From: Candidatus Thorarchaeota archaeon
GTDB lineage: Archaea > Asgardarchaeota > Thorarchaeia > Thorarchaeales > Thorarchaeaceae
Assembly (NCBI GenBank): GCA_008080745.1
Contig: SHMX01000009.1
Location: 1-64,000, forward strand
DNA length: 64,000 bases
Direction: 5' to 3'
Shown here in pieces: positions 25,644 to 35,733 of this stretch. A program made the position numbers and the translations under genes. Under the pieces are notes generated by a model. It was not told where the DNA came from and made no database searches. It was given only the letters and a program-made list of their open reading frames with translations. The first letter of the stretch is position 1. Every line of letters begins with the position of its first letter.

Positions 25644-26168
25644 ATGCCCTCTGAGTATATTCAGATCATTCGGACACAAGTCCTCACTGGTGAACTGAGT
25701 CCATACAAGTTCTTTGATGAACTGAAAGATGCTGAATCAGCTGATGTAATAGCAATTTGTGAATGGATAACATCCAATCTCTCCATCAAAGAACATCCTT
25801 CTATGGTTAAATTGGCCTTTACTAAACTTGCAAAACGAAGGCATCTTCCATCCTATGATAAATTTCTCTCTCTCAAGAAGGATTGGATCAATTCATACTA
25901 CAACGAATATCAGTTTGTAGAGGCACTTTTTGAGAATGCTAGAAAGGGCGCTCAGTGTAACTGTTCAGTTTATCAAGTTAGCAGATTCAATGTCCCTCCC
26001 TATCAAGAAGATTTAGAAAGAGTCGATGAAAAACACTTGGATGATGTTGATTTCGGAGTCACTCATTTGGTCTATGTGAGATGTAAGGATTGTGGCGGCA
26101 TTTGGGAGGTCGGAATAGATTACATGTACCATTACCCTCATAGTCACTGGAGCAAAATGCGTGATTGA
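25644..26168 (+). CDS. Helical protein with a C-terminal zinc-binding-like pair
   Basis: The 174-residue protein has a helical first part and then Cys-rich elements: a CNC pair around residue 106 and CKDCGG near 151. These could bind one metal ion. Nothing in the neighbourhood identifies a role. Confidence 0.5.
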   Translation: MPSEYIQIIRTQVLTGELSPYKFFDELKDAESADVIAICEWITSNLSIKEHPSMVKLAFTKLAKRRHLPSYDKFLSLKKDWINSYYNEYQFVEALFENARKGAQCNCSVYQVSRFNVPPYQEDLERVDEKHLDDVDFGVTHLVYVRCKDCGGIWEVGIDYMYHYPHSHWSKMRD

Positions 26169-26208
26169 AATCGTGGGATCTCAGTGGTCTGTTAAGATGG
26201 GACCAAAT

Positions 26209-26595
26209 TCATCTTTGCCCATTGGAGGTATAATCAGAGATATACTCGATGATGGGTATGACTTTTCCATTCTCAAGTTTTGGATAAACATCAACAGCAT
26301 ATCCCTTTGAGTCGTCATATACAATTAATGATGGAATCTCTTTGGCAAATTTGATCGCTCGTTGCTGAGCAGTACCATAAATTCTGCGAATTGCTGTCTT
26401 ATTCATGATTGCAACTTTCATTACGGTTTCGTAGGCTTCAGAGAGTTTGTCTTCAGGCCATCCTTTTGTATCAAAAATATCGATGCGGATGATTTTAGCC
26501 ATCTCTTTTAGTTTTTCAATTGCGTCTTGGATTCCTTTATTGATTGGATTTTCGGCAGGATCGATTGTTGAATCATAATAGAACTTCAAATACAT
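26209..26595 (-). CDS. Small alpha/beta protein, unknown
   Basis: The 128-residue protein has a beta strand at its start (MYLKFYYDSTID), alternating helices, and a second strand near residue 92 (PSLIVYDDSKGYA). The pattern is loosely thioredoxin- or YbaK-like, but there is no active-site motif. No function assigned. Confidence 0.45.
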   Translation of the reverse strand: MYLKFYYDSTIDPAENPINKGIQDAIEKLKEMAKIIRIDIFDTKGWPEDKLSEAYETVMKVAIMNKTAIRRIYGTAQQRAIKFAKEIPSLIVYDDSKGYAVDVYPKLENGKVIPIIEYISDYTSNGQR

Positions 26596-26703
26596 GTTTA
26601 ACCAACAAACGCATAGACTTGCTTGGCAATTAAGCTTACTCCTCCCGCATGCCTATTGAAACGTAAATGTACACGAAAACGATTTGAGTTTTAATAAATT
26701 GGA

Positions 26704-26723
26704 GAGGTGGAAATGTCCACCTC
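26704..26723 (-). terminator. Hairpin at the end of the secreted-protein gene
   Basis: A 7-bp inverted repeat GAGGTGG / CCACCTC with a 6-nt loop overlaps the stop of the minus-strand gene at 26722. It is followed on that strand by an AATTTATT-rich stretch. Confidence 0.5.
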
Positions 26724-27528
26724 AAGTTCTTCTCTTTCTAACTATGAATAATATTCCAATAGACACCACAGCTGCTATGGCAATAGTGCTGAGGAGCAAA
26801 ACGGTGGGTAGCTTTGGTAGGAACCATGAATCCCATGGATCATTTTCCAAGTCTACACCATAGCTAACAAGCACATCCGTTCGATTCTCCTGATCGGGAT
26901 AGAAGTACTTGACTGCACCTACATTTGGAGCATACCAGACCCAGAAACTGATTTCGCCATCTGGTGTGATTTCCTCCTCGTGAATTCTTATACATTCATC
27001 AAATGTACCCGCAGGAACGGTAACAGACTCGATTGCTTCTATGGTATAGTTTGCCTTGAACTCCACACCAGGGATTACTTGACTAGTTCCCTTGATTATC
27101 AAATCTCCCGTGGATGCTCCGCCAAGCATAGTTCCCTCTACCACTGGCTCACGAACATAAGGAAGTCCCTGTGCTACAGTTATTTTCGCATTTGTATCCT
27201 CGAATCCCCACCAAATCAAAGTGTCATCTGTCTTTGAGAGCCACATTTGATTGACCCAAGAATAGTCATCATCGTCTTCATACATGTGTGCCTCACACCA
27301 GTATACCGTGAAAGTTCCAAAGGGACCTCCTAAGAATTCCCATTCTTCAGCCACGTAGCGTTTGGTCATCCATGTTGTGCTATCTGTAGTGGTGTTAAAT
27401 TCATTAAAATTCCCTGGAGCGAGAGGGAAGTATTCCATTTTTAATGCTGAAACTGGTGTAATATGAGGTGACATTACTACCAGTGAAAGAATACAGCTAG
27501 TTAGAACTAATAATGATGCTCGCTTCAA
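26722..27528 (-). CDS. Exported, C-terminally anchored DUF3108/TapB-like protein
   Basis: The 268-residue protein has a signal peptide (residues ~3-28), a beta-rich body, and a C-terminal membrane helix (~242-262) with a basic tail, so it sits on the outside. The segment VPAGTFDECIRIHEEE, followed by WYAPNVGAVKYF, resembles the DUF3108/TapB fold. Its ligand is unknown. Confidence 0.6.
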   Translation of the reverse strand: MKRASLLVLTSCILSLVVMSPHITPVSALKMEYFPLAPGNFNEFNTTTDSTTWMTKRYVAEEWEFLGGPFGTFTVYWCEAHMYEDDDDYSWVNQMWLSKTDDTLIWWGFEDTNAKITVAQGLPYVREPVVEGTMLGGASTGDLIIKGTSQVIPGVEFKANYTIEAIESVTVPAGTFDECIRIHEEEITPDGEISFWVWYAPNVGAVKYFYPDQENRTDVLVSYGVDLENDPWDSWFLPKLPTVLLLSTIAIAAVVSIGILFIVRKRRT

Positions 27529-27625
27529 AGTAATCAGACTTGTGAATTATAATTTATAAAAAAGCATATCTTCTATGTAATCATTATCAAAATCTTAAAC
27601 TACTGGTACTACTCTTGAAGATGAT

Positions 27626-27841
27626 ATGCCTGAACAGAGTGAGTTTGAGTGGTCTTCGTGTTTTGATATGAGCCCTAAGGTATTCGGAGTCAATTGTTTG
27701 ACTGTTCTACTCATCATATTGATCGTCATATTCCTTGCACAATTGGCTTTGATAGTTGTAGGAGTTCTCTTCGTATTCCTTTGCCTTGTGATTGCTTTTC
27801 GATTTGTGTCTTCAAAGATAGAACCGCACAGAACAGAATGA
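27626..27841 (+). CDS. Small membrane protein
   Basis: The 71-residue protein has one long hydrophobic stretch (residues ~24-60) that may form two short helices. No motif. A small gene with no recognised relatives. Confidence 0.4.
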   Translation: MPEQSEFEWSSCFDMSPKVFGVNCLTVLLIILIVIFLAQLALIVVGVLFVFLCLVIAFRFVSSKIEPHRTE

Positions 27842-27861
27842 ATCCTTGCAACTCGCTTATT

Positions 27862-28263
27862 CTAGCCTGACCGAACAAATTTAACCAAAGGTTTGAGAAC
27901 TGTTTCCACTCTTAGCTCAATTTGCTTAACGAGATTGGCAAGCTCTCTTCTTCCCTCCTCAGTTATTTCATAGCTTTTCCTTCGTCTGCTTCCTTTGGCC
28001 TTGCCAGGAATCACGTATCCCATCTTCTCCAATCTCCTAAGTTCGGTATACACCGTTCCAGAACTTATCTCTACTCTGCCTTCAGTAAAGTCATTTGTTA
28101 GTTTTATCAAGTCATATCCAGCAGTGTCTGGATATTTGGATATGAATGCTAGAAATAGAACACGGACTAATGGAACAGGCTCAAGAGTTTCAAGAGTGTG
28201 TTCAGGTTTACTTTTATTGAATTCATCTCTCGTATCATTCATATCCAATTTCTCCAAGTACAC
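27862..28263 (-). CDS. PadR-family winged-helix regulator
   Basis: The 133-residue protein has the PadR features: GYDLIKLTNDF, then SSGTVYTELRRLEKMGYV, then KSYEITEEGRREL. These form the winged helix that binds DNA as a dimer. A flexible ~40-residue start precedes it. The divergent or adjacent membrane genes are candidate targets, in particular the CopD-like gene 23 bp upstream on the same strand. Confidence 0.8.
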   Translation of the reverse strand: MYLEKLDMNDTRDEFNKSKPEHTLETLEPVPLVRVLFLAFISKYPDTAGYDLIKLTNDFTEGRVEISSGTVYTELRRLEKMGYVIPGKAKGSRRRKSYEITEEGRRELANLVKQIELRVETVLKPLVKFVRSG

Positions 28264-28286
28264 AGAATCTATCGAACACCTTGCTA

Positions 28287-28787
28287 TTAAGGTGTGTTTG
28301 ACATTAGTCCTGCTGCTGCAGTTAGTCCACTGAGAAACAATACTAGAATACCTAGAATGATATTGATAATGATGAGAAGAATATTCAATTTATTCTTTTT
28401 TGATTGTTCAATCTGCCTAATTCTATCAATCAATTGGCTTCTTACTAATGAAATCAATACCATTCCCGCAATCAAAATGTGTTTCAGAGTGAGAAATAAC
28501 GAGTATTCATTGCTGATTGAGAAATATCCCATAAACAATGGTGACCTATTACTCAATAGAACTCCTGTGATGAAGAGACCAATCATACACAGATATACAA
28601 CTTTGCTCAGTCGGATCTTAATCCTACTTGTAAGTTTCTTTGTTTGTTCGTTCATTCCAATGACATCTCTAATGGATGGAAGCAATACTGCTCCCATCAC
28701 AATCAGACCACCAATCCAGATTGCAGTACAAAGGTCGTGAATGAATTTGATGGTTCCAAGAATCCATATATTCGCCATAGAGTTCAC
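28287..28787 (-). CDS. Four-helix membrane protein, CopD-like
   Basis: The 166-residue protein has four transmembrane segments. The first carries a conserved-looking FIHDLCTAIWIGGLIVMG, similar to the CopD/DUF4149 family linked to copper uptake or haem-type electron transport. The match is partial. It is followed by the PadR regulator on the same strand, so the two may form an operon. Confidence 0.5.
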   Translation of the reverse strand: MNSMANIWILGTIKFIHDLCTAIWIGGLIVMGAVLLPSIRDVIGMNEQTKKLTSRIKIRLSKVVYLCMIGLFITGVLLSNRSPLFMGYFSISNEYSLFLTLKHILIAGMVLISLVRSQLIDRIRQIEQSKKNKLNILLIIINIILGILVLFLSGLTAAAGLMSNTP

Positions 28788-28865
28788 CGTAATATGTATT
28801 AATGCTACATATATCCTCGCTACATATATCTTCCTATTGATACTTTCTATGCGGTAACTGCGCAG

Positions 28866-28876
28866 ATTATATACAT
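28866..28876 (+). promoter_or_regulatory. TATA box for the DoxX-like gene
   Basis: ATTATATAC ends about 26 nt upstream of the ATG at 28901, consistent with a leaderless archaeal transcript. Confidence 0.5.
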
Positions 28877-28900
28877 TATTATCTATAGTTAATCATTGAT

Positions 28901-29605
28901 GTGATAAATATGGAGTTGAATCAGAATAAGATTCTTGCAATTCTATTGACGATAATAGTCAACATTCTATTAGTTGTGCTTCTTGTCCTTTCATATGGGC
29001 CAATATGGCTAGAACCTAATGAAGAGATATTGATTCCCCAACTTGACCTTATTATGTCCCCCTTAGTAATTCTCACAGTAGTATTAGTTCCTACTCTGTT
29101 CTTTCTTAGATGGGCTTGGCCTGAGAGAATAGAGGAAAAATCGTTTTTACTTCCACTCCGGCTGGCTTTAGCCTATGAGTTTCTTCATGGTGGTATTGAG
29201 AAGCTTGCTGATCCGACATACCTGACAAATCCTGGTCTGATTGGTTATGGTGCATCAGCCGCTCCGAGTCCTTGGATTCAAGCGGTATTGACATTGCTTC
29301 TTGGGAACTATCAGGCATTTCTTTTGTTGATAGCTGTAGGTGAATTGCTTATTGGTTTGTCAATGCTTTTTGGTGGTTTTACTCGACTAGGTGCTATTGG
29401 TGGAGTATTGATGCAATGGACATTTCTTATTCTTCTCGGTTGGTTAAGCATCTCGACCTTTGGAGTGAACTTTATTGGATCTGTTGCGTTCCTAATAATT
29501 GGAATGTATCAGGCAGGTAGATTCATTGGTATTGATAGGATTATTGGTCCTCGTTTAGAAGAATCAGAAAATAAGATTCTCAAATATCTAGGTCTGTTGA
29601 CTTAA
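28901..29605 (+). CDS. DoxX/DoxD-like integral membrane protein
   Basis: The 234-residue protein has about six hydrophobic segments. The core starts with LRLALAYEFLHGGIEKL and continues with GELLIGLSMLFGGFTRLGA, the typical DoxX-type layout seen in thiosulfate:quinone oxidoreductase small subunits and stress-related membrane proteins. Electron-transfer partners are absent nearby, so the exact role is open. A strong terminator follows. Confidence 0.7.
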   Translation: MINMELNQNKILAILLTIIVNILLVVLLVLSYGPIWLEPNEEILIPQLDLIMSPLVILTVVLVPTLFFLRWAWPERIEEKSFLLPLRLALAYEFLHGGIEKLADPTYLTNPGLIGYGASAAPSPWIQAVLTLLLGNYQAFLLLIAVGELLIGLSMLFGGFTRLGAIGGVLMQWTFLILLGWLSISTFGVNFIGSVAFLIIGMYQAGRFIGIDRIIGPRLEESENKILKYLGLLT

Positions 29606-29621
29606 TTCGATAGGAATGTTG

Positions 29622-29655
29622 GAGAAGCGGTACCATTCAATACGCTTCTCTTTTT
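29622..29655 (+). terminator. Hairpin terminator after the DoxX-like gene
   Basis: An 8-bp stem GAGAAGCG / CGCTTCTC with a 13-nt loop is followed by TTTTT. Confidence 0.7.
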
Positions 29656-29723
29656 CCTTTCGTGTGAGTAATAATGAGTTCAATATTTCCGTGAGCATGG
29701 TATTTTACATCGGTTTCTCACAC

Positions 29724-30056
29724 TCACTGATTTAGAGATGGCCAACAAGTCACTGTGTTGTCTTCCGCCATGACAGCCCTCACAGCATGCTTAGCTTCAA
29801 ACAAACCTCGCTCAATAATCTCTCCCCAGAGGTCAATAGCTCCAAATGCTTCTGTGGGAATGAGATAGCTCTCCAGTCTGTGTTTTACAAAAATGAAAAT
29901 CTCATCTGACTCAAGAAAACAGCCGGTTTTGTAACAGACTCTAATGATCTCTTTCCATAATATTTCAGTCTTTGATGGCGTTCCTGGTTCAATTATCTTA
30001 ACCAGAATTTTTTCATCATCACATTCCACAATGAACCAATCAGACAGTGAACTCAT
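29724..30056 (-). CDS. Small alpha/beta protein, unknown
   Basis: The 110-residue protein has alternating strands and helices, including WFIVECDDEKILVKII and WKEIIRVCYKTGC. No motif. It lies 31 bp after the aldolase stop on the same strand and may be co-transcribed. Confidence 0.45.
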   Translation of the reverse strand: MSSLSDWFIVECDDEKILVKIIEPGTPSKTEILWKEIIRVCYKTGCFLESDEIFIFVKHRLESYLIPTEAFGAIDLWGEIIERGLFEAKHAVRAVMAEDNTVTCWPSLNQ

Positions 30057-30087
30057 TGACTTATTCTCCCGAATAGGTCATCATATC

Positions 30088-30972
30088 CTATGCCTTCATC
30101 AATTCGTGCAGTTTTTTGGTCATAGATATGGCATCATCCCATTCTCTCTGCCACATGTTCCTGCCAAAAATCAGACCTGCTGCTCCTTCTTCAAGACATA
30201 CTTGTGCTCGATGTATTACATCATCATCGCTGATCTTACTCCCTCCTGAGAATAACACTAATGTCTTTCCAGCACTCTTTATGACATGTTTGACTCTTTC
30301 TCGATAGTCATAATCAAGCGAATGATAGGGCGCAGGTTGGTCTTTCTTTCGTTCATCAATCTCTGGAACATTTAGTTTGACAACATCCGCCCCAAGCTCA
30401 GCTGCTACTCTAGCTGCGTAATCCACTGCATACAAAGAGTCGCGACCTCCCTTCTTTTCAATCGCTTCTCCTCTTGGGTATGCCCACATAATGACCGGCA
30501 TTCCGTATCTGTCAGCATCATGCTTCACTTGACGAAATTGGTTCATGTCATCATATTGGGCAGGACTTCCTACGTACAAGGTATAGCCAATTGCGTCCGC
30601 ACCGATACGGACTGCATCTTCAACCGAGGCGGTCATTGGTGATATCGCATGACTATCGGGTGGGATACTTGTCTTCCCATTGATTTTGAGCACGATAGGT
30701 ACTTTTCCAGCGTATTGCCCCGCATATTTCTCTACTAATCCCAGATGTAATGCAATTCCTGAATATTTGCCCTCCAGAGCTAATTTGAATTGAAAGTCTG
30801 GATCTGCAGAAACTGGATTGGGAAAGAAATCACGTGGTCCATGTTCCATTCCCTGATCTATTGGGAGAATAAGCAATCGTCCATTCCCTGGTCCGTGTTC
30901 ATACATGAGTCTATGTAGTCGGACTCTTTTACCAAAACTGAGATGATTCAATACATCAAGTGTTATTGTCAT
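30088..30972 (-). CDS. Archaeal class I fructose-bisphosphate aldolase
   Basis: The 294-residue protein follows the archaeal FbaB/DeoC-type (beta/alpha)8 pattern: LILPIDQGMEHG at ~35-46, KINGKTSI, MWAYPRGEA, and ADVVKLNVP, with Lys199 as the likely Schiff-base residue. The late LFSGGSKI and AGLIFGRNMWQRE are the phosphate-binding turns. It cleaves or forms fructose 1,6-bisphosphate from triose phosphates, in gluconeogenesis or glycolysis. Length is normal. Transketolase lies 2.7 kb away on the other strand. Confidence 0.88.
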   Translation of the reverse strand: MTITLDVLNHLSFGKRVRLHRLMYEHGPGNGRLLILPIDQGMEHGPRDFFPNPVSADPDFQFKLALEGKYSGIALHLGLVEKYAGQYAGKVPIVLKINGKTSIPPDSHAISPMTASVEDAVRIGADAIGYTLYVGSPAQYDDMNQFRQVKHDADRYGMPVIMWAYPRGEAIEKKGGRDSLYAVDYAARVAAELGADVVKLNVPEIDERKKDQPAPYHSLDYDYRERVKHVIKSAGKTLVLFSGGSKISDDDVIHRAQVCLEEGAAGLIFGRNMWQREWDDAISMTKKLHELMKA

Positions 30973-31102
30973 TGTAATTACCTGCCTCTGATACCTCTAG
31001 ACACTGTACTTTTTCTATTTCCATCTTCCGCTACCTTATGAAACACCATAGCCGCCGAAAGAGATATGTCCTCTTTTCATTGCCAAATCATGAGGGTCAT
31101 TA

Positions 31103-31708
31103 TTGCAAATGGAAATTCTTGTAGAGATTTTGCTAATCGTGGTTTTTGCCCTGATTGGTGGTGCATTAGCCAGCTATCTAATGATTGTTCGTTATGAGGG
31201 GAATCTAGTCGATTTTCCTCATGAGATTGTTGCTGAGGATAATTTCATATCCACCAAAGAATTAGAAGAGCTTCTTCAATCAGAAGAAGTAGATTCTGAG
31301 AAAGTGCAAAAGATAATCGATTATACAAGCCAACAATCCGAATTGCAAGACTTTCACAAGTATCTCCGGACATATTTCTTGCCAGTTGAACTTGCAATAT
31401 TTCGAACCCTTGCAGAAGCAATGATTGAAGATGGGCCTATCACCATGGGGCCGGATCCTTATCTCGTAGGTGGATGGAGGAACAAGAATCAGATAATGGA
31501 GCGGGCTAAAGTTCCCAAAAAAGCCCTATATGGCAGGAATAATGTCATCAAAAGGTTTCTCACACTTGGGATTATTAAACGTAGGGCCTCTCGAAGTAAA
31601 TGGGGCCGTCAAAAATATCAGTATAGTCTCAACAAAGGCTTGGATATCGTTAAACGGTATGTTAGAACTTTGTGGGAAACCAAAGAAAAACACAATACCG
31701 ATAAGTAA
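31103..31708 (+). CDS. Membrane-anchored winged-helix-like protein
   Basis: The 201-residue protein has one N-terminal transmembrane helix (residues ~5-27), an acidic linker and coiled stretch (~45-85), and a helical C-terminal part. The ending KKALYGRNNVIKRFLTLGII, then SKWGRQKYQYSL, looks like a winged helix. This is an uncommon arrangement for a DNA-binding protein. ATG 31109 is an alternative start. The phosphoribosyltransferase gene lies 60 bp downstream. Confidence 0.5.
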   Translation: MQMEILVEILLIVVFALIGGALASYLMIVRYEGNLVDFPHEIVAEDNFISTKELEELLQSEEVDSEKVQKIIDYTSQQSELQDFHKYLRTYFLPVELAIFRTLAEAMIEDGPITMGPDPYLVGGWRNKNQIMERAKVPKKALYGRNNVIKRFLTLGIIKRRASRSKWGRQKYQYSLNKGLDIVKRYVRTLWETKEKHNTDK

Positions 31709-31768
31709 CCAGTCTACTGACCTTATGGCTGATGTGTCATTACTACTTCAGCTATCTGGAGAATTACA

Positions 31769-32695
31769 ATGTGTTCGTATTATCGTACTGTTTTGGAAGA
31801 TGTAAAAATCCCATCTATCAGCTTGAAGGTGTGTAGAGTAGACGATGATAGGTTTCTCGCTAATACATATCTGATCGAGTCTTCCAGTGGTCTTGAGATT
31901 CTTCTTAAACCATGGATTGTAGGAGCTGAGCTTGCCAATCTAGCAAGAGAGTGCAGTATGGATTTTCTAAGAACCATGTATTATCTAGTTGACGAAATCA
32001 AAGTAGCAAGTTACGCAAATATAACAGAGGTTGTCCCTCTCGCTGGTGCACTATACTACAGCATTGCAGAGGCATTTGAAGAGGTCTACGGTGAAACGAT
32101 AAATCGATGTTTTGTGGGGGCTAAGAGGGTTTCTACGGAGGATGGATGGGAAACTAATCTGGCCTATGAGAATTTTGAAGCATTAACTCCCGAATCCATA
32201 ATTATTGTGGGGGACACCATCGCCACCGGAGGTACCATTATCAAGATCCTAGAAACAACAATTAGACAGCGTGACGATATTCAAGCATTAGTTGTCTTTT
32301 CTATTGCGGGTGGGGTTGATGGAGCCGTTCGTCTGAAAGAATTTGCCGATACAATCGACATCCCTCTATATGTCTTCTTTAGCAATGCCATCTTTGGAGT
32401 GGAACCCAACGGAACTGATATGCCTTGGCTTAGCCCACATACTATCAGTCCAGCAACTAACCTTAATTTGGCGAAAGAAGTATACGGTGAATGGCTTGGT
32501 CGTAATTGGTGTAGTGTCTGGGATTGGGGTGAGAGAGCCAAACAGCCCACCAAGCATCTTGAAGACTTAATTGAGAGATGTGACGCGGTCTTGTCAGAGT
32601 CAACAGATCCCAAAACGATTCAAGTACTTACCACGGTCAAAAAGGAAGCAAGTAATACATTAAATGACTTGCATTCCACACTCGTTTTAAAGTAA
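31769..32695 (+). CDS. Phosphoribosyltransferase-like protein
   Basis: The 308-residue protein has the PRPP-binding loop IIIVGDTIATGGTIIKILE (residues ~150-168), with the two acidic residues usually found just before TGxT represented by VGDTIATGGT. The preceding core resembles type I phosphoribosyltransferases. The N-terminal ~60 and C-terminal ~100 residues are not familiar. Base or regulatory role unknown. Confidence 0.6.
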   Translation: MCSYYRTVLEDVKIPSISLKVCRVDDDRFLANTYLIESSSGLEILLKPWIVGAELANLARECSMDFLRTMYYLVDEIKVASYANITEVVPLAGALYYSIAEAFEEVYGETINRCFVGAKRVSTEDGWETNLAYENFEALTPESIIIVGDTIATGGTIIKILETTIRQRDDIQALVVFSIAGGVDGAVRLKEFADTIDIPLYVFFSNAIFGVEPNGTDMPWLSPHTISPATNLNLAKEVYGEWLGRNWCSVWDWGERAKQPTKHLEDLIERCDAVLSESTDPKTIQVLTTVKKEASNTLNDLHSTLVLK

Positions 32696-32758
32696 TTAGG
32701 AAATATTATCCTTTTTCACCATTGTATAAATCTGCATCAATAAATAGGAAATACCTCC

Positions 32759-33634
32759 ATGATTCAAGCAGTATTTGTCTATGATGCAAAAGGTAACTTG
32801 TTGGCATCTCAGAAGACTGGTCGTGTCTTATCTGATTGCGATATAGGTAGATTTTCCAATGTGATATTCCGAATGGTTCAGTTTGCCCCGTCTGAGATTG
32901 AATGTTCAGCACTTGGCGATTTCATGATCTGCTATCTAGTGTCCAATGACGTATCTCTGATAATTGTTGCAGAACGTTCAGATAGTGAAATCAATCTTAC
33001 TCGAACCTGCCAAAAATTGAGTGAGAGAATCGAACTTCTAATCCATCAAAACAGAGTTCATGATATCTCACAAGCTATCATTGAGAATGTCTATGAGATG
33101 TCTATCAAAATATCTCTTTTTGGACTACCTGCTGTTGGAAAGACTACAATCAGCTGTCTAATAATGAAAGATCGAATTCCTCTCATTCACAATGCTACTA
33201 TAGGAGTTGAGGTGAAAATGGTGCCAGAAGGCATATTTGGTCCAAATCGTGGTCTTGTGCTCTGGGATATTGGTGGGCAGAGCAGATTTCGTAGTCTTTG
33301 GCCAAGATACCTTTCGGGTTCTAATCTAGTAATCAATGTTACAGATAGTAGTCTTTATAGCACACTCTGGTCGAAAAAGATGCTTTCACTTGTCCAAAAA
33401 GCAGCACCAGATGCATTATTATTGGGCATCGCAAACAAACAAGACCTTCCACAGGCACTTACTGGTCCTCGTGTCGAATCCATTCTTGGTATTCCAACTA
33501 CCGAGCTATGTGCAATCGATGCAATCCATTCTGATGAACGCGAATCATTGATTGATACTATTAGAAACATACTTGGTATTCCAACAGATGATGACAAATC
33601 TGATGAAGATTCAGCATCAGCCTGTGTGTTTTGA
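32759..33634 (+). CDS. Longin/roadblock-like domain fused to an Arf/Ras-type small GTPase
   Basis: The 291-residue protein has an N-terminal ~95-residue longin- or roadblock-like unit (IQAVFVYDAKGNLLASQ, then GDFMICYLVSNDVSLIIVA). A complete G domain follows: G1 FGLPAVGKTT (122-130), a switch I Thr near 147, G3 WDIGGQ (169-174), G4 NKQD (226-229) and G5 CAIDA. The Gln in switch II is present, so GTP hydrolysis is possible. Longin and roadblock folds regulate trafficking GTPases in eukaryotes, and this is a eukaryote-signature gene of Asgard genomes. The C-terminus ends in an acidic stretch and a Cys two residues before the end, which is not a true CAAX box. Confidence 0.85.
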   Translation: MIQAVFVYDAKGNLLASQKTGRVLSDCDIGRFSNVIFRMVQFAPSEIECSALGDFMICYLVSNDVSLIIVAERSDSEINLTRTCQKLSERIELLIHQNRVHDISQAIIENVYEMSIKISLFGLPAVGKTTISCLIMKDRIPLIHNATIGVEVKMVPEGIFGPNRGLVLWDIGGQSRFRSLWPRYLSGSNLVINVTDSSLYSTLWSKKMLSLVQKAAPDALLLGIANKQDLPQALTGPRVESILGIPTTELCAIDAIHSDERESLIDTIRNILGIPTDDDKSDEDSASACVF

Positions 33635-33717
33635 ATTGCACTCGTTAAAAATAATATATTGGTACGTGAAGGCTTACCTTTTTCAAGGACCGTTATACAG
33701 CAAAGAATGACCTACCA

Positions 33718-35724
33718 ATGTCAGTTTCAAAGGACCTTCTCAATCGTGCATTATACACAATCCGATTTTTATCGGCTGATGCAGTTCAGGCTGCTAACTC
33801 AGGACATCCTGGGATGCCAATGGGTGCCGCCTCCATGGCATACGCATTATGGATGAAGCAGCTACGTCACAATCCTGCCAATCCATCATGGCCGGATAGG
33901 GATCGCTTCATTCTGTCTGCTGGACATGGTTCGATGCTACTTTACTCATTGTTGCATCTTACTGGATATAATCTCTCACTTGATGACATCAAAGAGTTCA
34001 GGCAATGGGAGAGTAAGACACCTGGCCATCCAGAGTGTTGTCGCACTCCGGGTGTCGAGGTCACCACTGGACCTCTAGGACAAGGTGTGAGCAATGCTGT
34101 CGGAATGGCAATCGCTGAAAAGCATCTTGCGGCTGTGTTTAATATGCCAAATCATGATATAATAGACCACTATACCTATGCTATTGTTTCTGATGGTGAC
34201 CTTATGGAGGGTATTTCTTACGAGGCAACATCTATTGCAGGTCATTTAGGACTGGGCAAGCTAATCTTTCTCTATGATGATAACAGAATATCAATTGATG
34301 GAAGCACAGACCTGACTTTCAGTGATGACCATAAGGGTCGTTTTGAGAGTCTTGGTTGGCACTTCCAAGATGTCAAGGACGGGGATGATATTGAAGCAAT
34401 TACGAAAGCTATTATTGCCGCAAAGAAAGACCCACGTCCATCTCTAATTGATTGCCACACTCATATTGGTCTTGGACTTCCGACCTTACAGGACTCTGCT
34501 GAATCTCATGGTGCACCTCCTGGCGATGAAGAGCTGGATGCGGCAAAAGAAAAAGCAGGTTGGCCTGTTCAACCCCGTTTTCTCATACCTGATGATGTGA
34601 AAGAGCATTTTCGAGAATCCGTTACACGAGGTAAGAATTGGGAAGCTGAATGGGTAGAACGAATGGAAGCTTATGCGAAAGATCATCCTGACCTTGCCAA
34701 AGAACTCAAACGGAGAATAGCTGGTGAGTTACCTGACGGTTGGGAAACACACTTACCAAAATATGATGCTGATTCAAAAGGTGTTGCAACCCGAAATCCC
34801 TCTGGTGATGTGATTAATGCTCTTGCTTCAATCCTCCCTGAACTAATGGGTGGCTCTGCCGATCTTACCCCCTCTAATAAGACTTGGATAAAAGGTAGTG
34901 TTTCATTCCAGCGTGATAATCCTGAGGGCCGTAACATTCACTTTGGAGTTCGTGAACATGCCATGGGCGGGATTGTAAATGGTTTGGCAGCTCATGGTGG
35001 AATAATGCCTTATGCTGCTACGTTTATGATGTTCTCTGACTATATGCGGCCTGCTGTTCGAATATCTGCTCTCTCAGGCCATTCAAGCATATGGTTGTTT
35101 ACACATGATAGCATTGGATTGGGAGAAGATGGCCCGACTCATCAGCCAATAGAACATTTAGCAAGTCTTAGAGCCATACCTGAACTTGTAGTGATAAGAC
35201 CAAATGATGCCAATGAGGTTGTTGAGGCATGGAAGGCTGCAATACTCCGACGAGATGGCCCCACTTTGATATCGATGACTAGACAAAAAGTACCAATTAT
35301 TGACCGATCCAAATTCACCTCGGCGGATGAACTGCACAAGGGTGCATACGTTCTTGCTGATTTGGGCGACAACGATCCTGATATCATCCTGATGGCAACT
35401 GGTTCCGAGGTTCATCTTATCACAGAGGCTGGCCAGAAATTGGCGGATGAAGGAGTTGCTGTTCGTTTGGTATCGTTTCCAAGTTGGGAACTATTCAAAA
35501 AACAGAGCTCAGAGTACCGCGATTCGGTCTTGCCTCCCTCGGTCAGGAAGCGACTTGCTGTTGAGGCGGGTAGAAGTCTTGGATGGCATCAGTGGGTTGG
35601 TGACCAAGGCGATATTATCTCTATTGATGAGTTTGGAGTGTCTGCTCCATCTGATGTAGCATTCCGTGGTTTTGGTTTCACTACAGAGAATGTGCTTGAA
35701 CGGGCACGTAAGCTTCTAGAGTAG
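33718..35724 (+). CDS. tkt: Transketolase
   Basis: The 668-residue, full-length transketolase begins at ATG 33718. It shows [10 protein letters not shown] (active-site His), [10 protein letters not shown], the TPP motif [14 protein letters not shown] (~residue 159), [18 protein letters not shown] and RPNDANE. It transfers two-carbon ketol units between sugars in the non-oxidative pentose phosphate pathway. Many archaea carry transketolase as split genes, but this one is single-chain, like bacterial and eukaryotic enzymes. Confidence 0.93.
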   Translation: MSVSKDLLNRALYTIRFLSADAVQAANSGHPGMPMGAASMAYALWMKQLRHNPANPSWPDRDRFILSAGHGSMLLYSLLHLTGYNLSLDDIKEFRQWESKTPGHPECCRTPGVEVTTGPLGQGVSNAVGMAIAEKHLAAVFNMPNHDIIDHYTYAIVSDGDLMEGISYEATSIAGHLGLGKLIFLYDDNRISIDGSTDLTFSDDHKGRFESLGWHFQDVKDGDDIEAITKAIIAAKKDPRPSLIDCHTHIGLGLPTLQDSAESHGAPPGDEELDAAKEKAGWPVQPRFLIPDDVKEHFRESVTRGKNWEAEWVERMEAYAKDHPDLAKELKRRIAGELPDGWETHLPKYDADSKGVATRNPSGDVINALASILPELMGGSADLTPSNKTWIKGSVSFQRDNPEGRNIHFGVREHAMGGIVNGLAAHGGIMPYAATFMMFSDYMRPAVRISALSGHSSIWLFTHDSIGLGEDGPTHQPIEHLASLRAIPELVVIRPNDANEVVEAWKAAILRRDGPTLISMTRQKVPIIDRSKFTSADELHKGAYVLADLGDNDPDIILMATGSEVHLITEAGQKLADEGVAVRLVSFPSWELFKKQSSEYRDSVLPPSVRKRLAVEAGRSLGWHQWVGDQGDIISIDEFGVSAPSDVAFRGFGFTTENVLERARKLLE

Positions 35725-35733
35725 AGAATTCCT

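Noticed and set aside
33600-33634. CAAX prenylation box at the GTPase end
   Set aside because: The Cys is third from the end, not fourth, so it is not a true CAAX motif.
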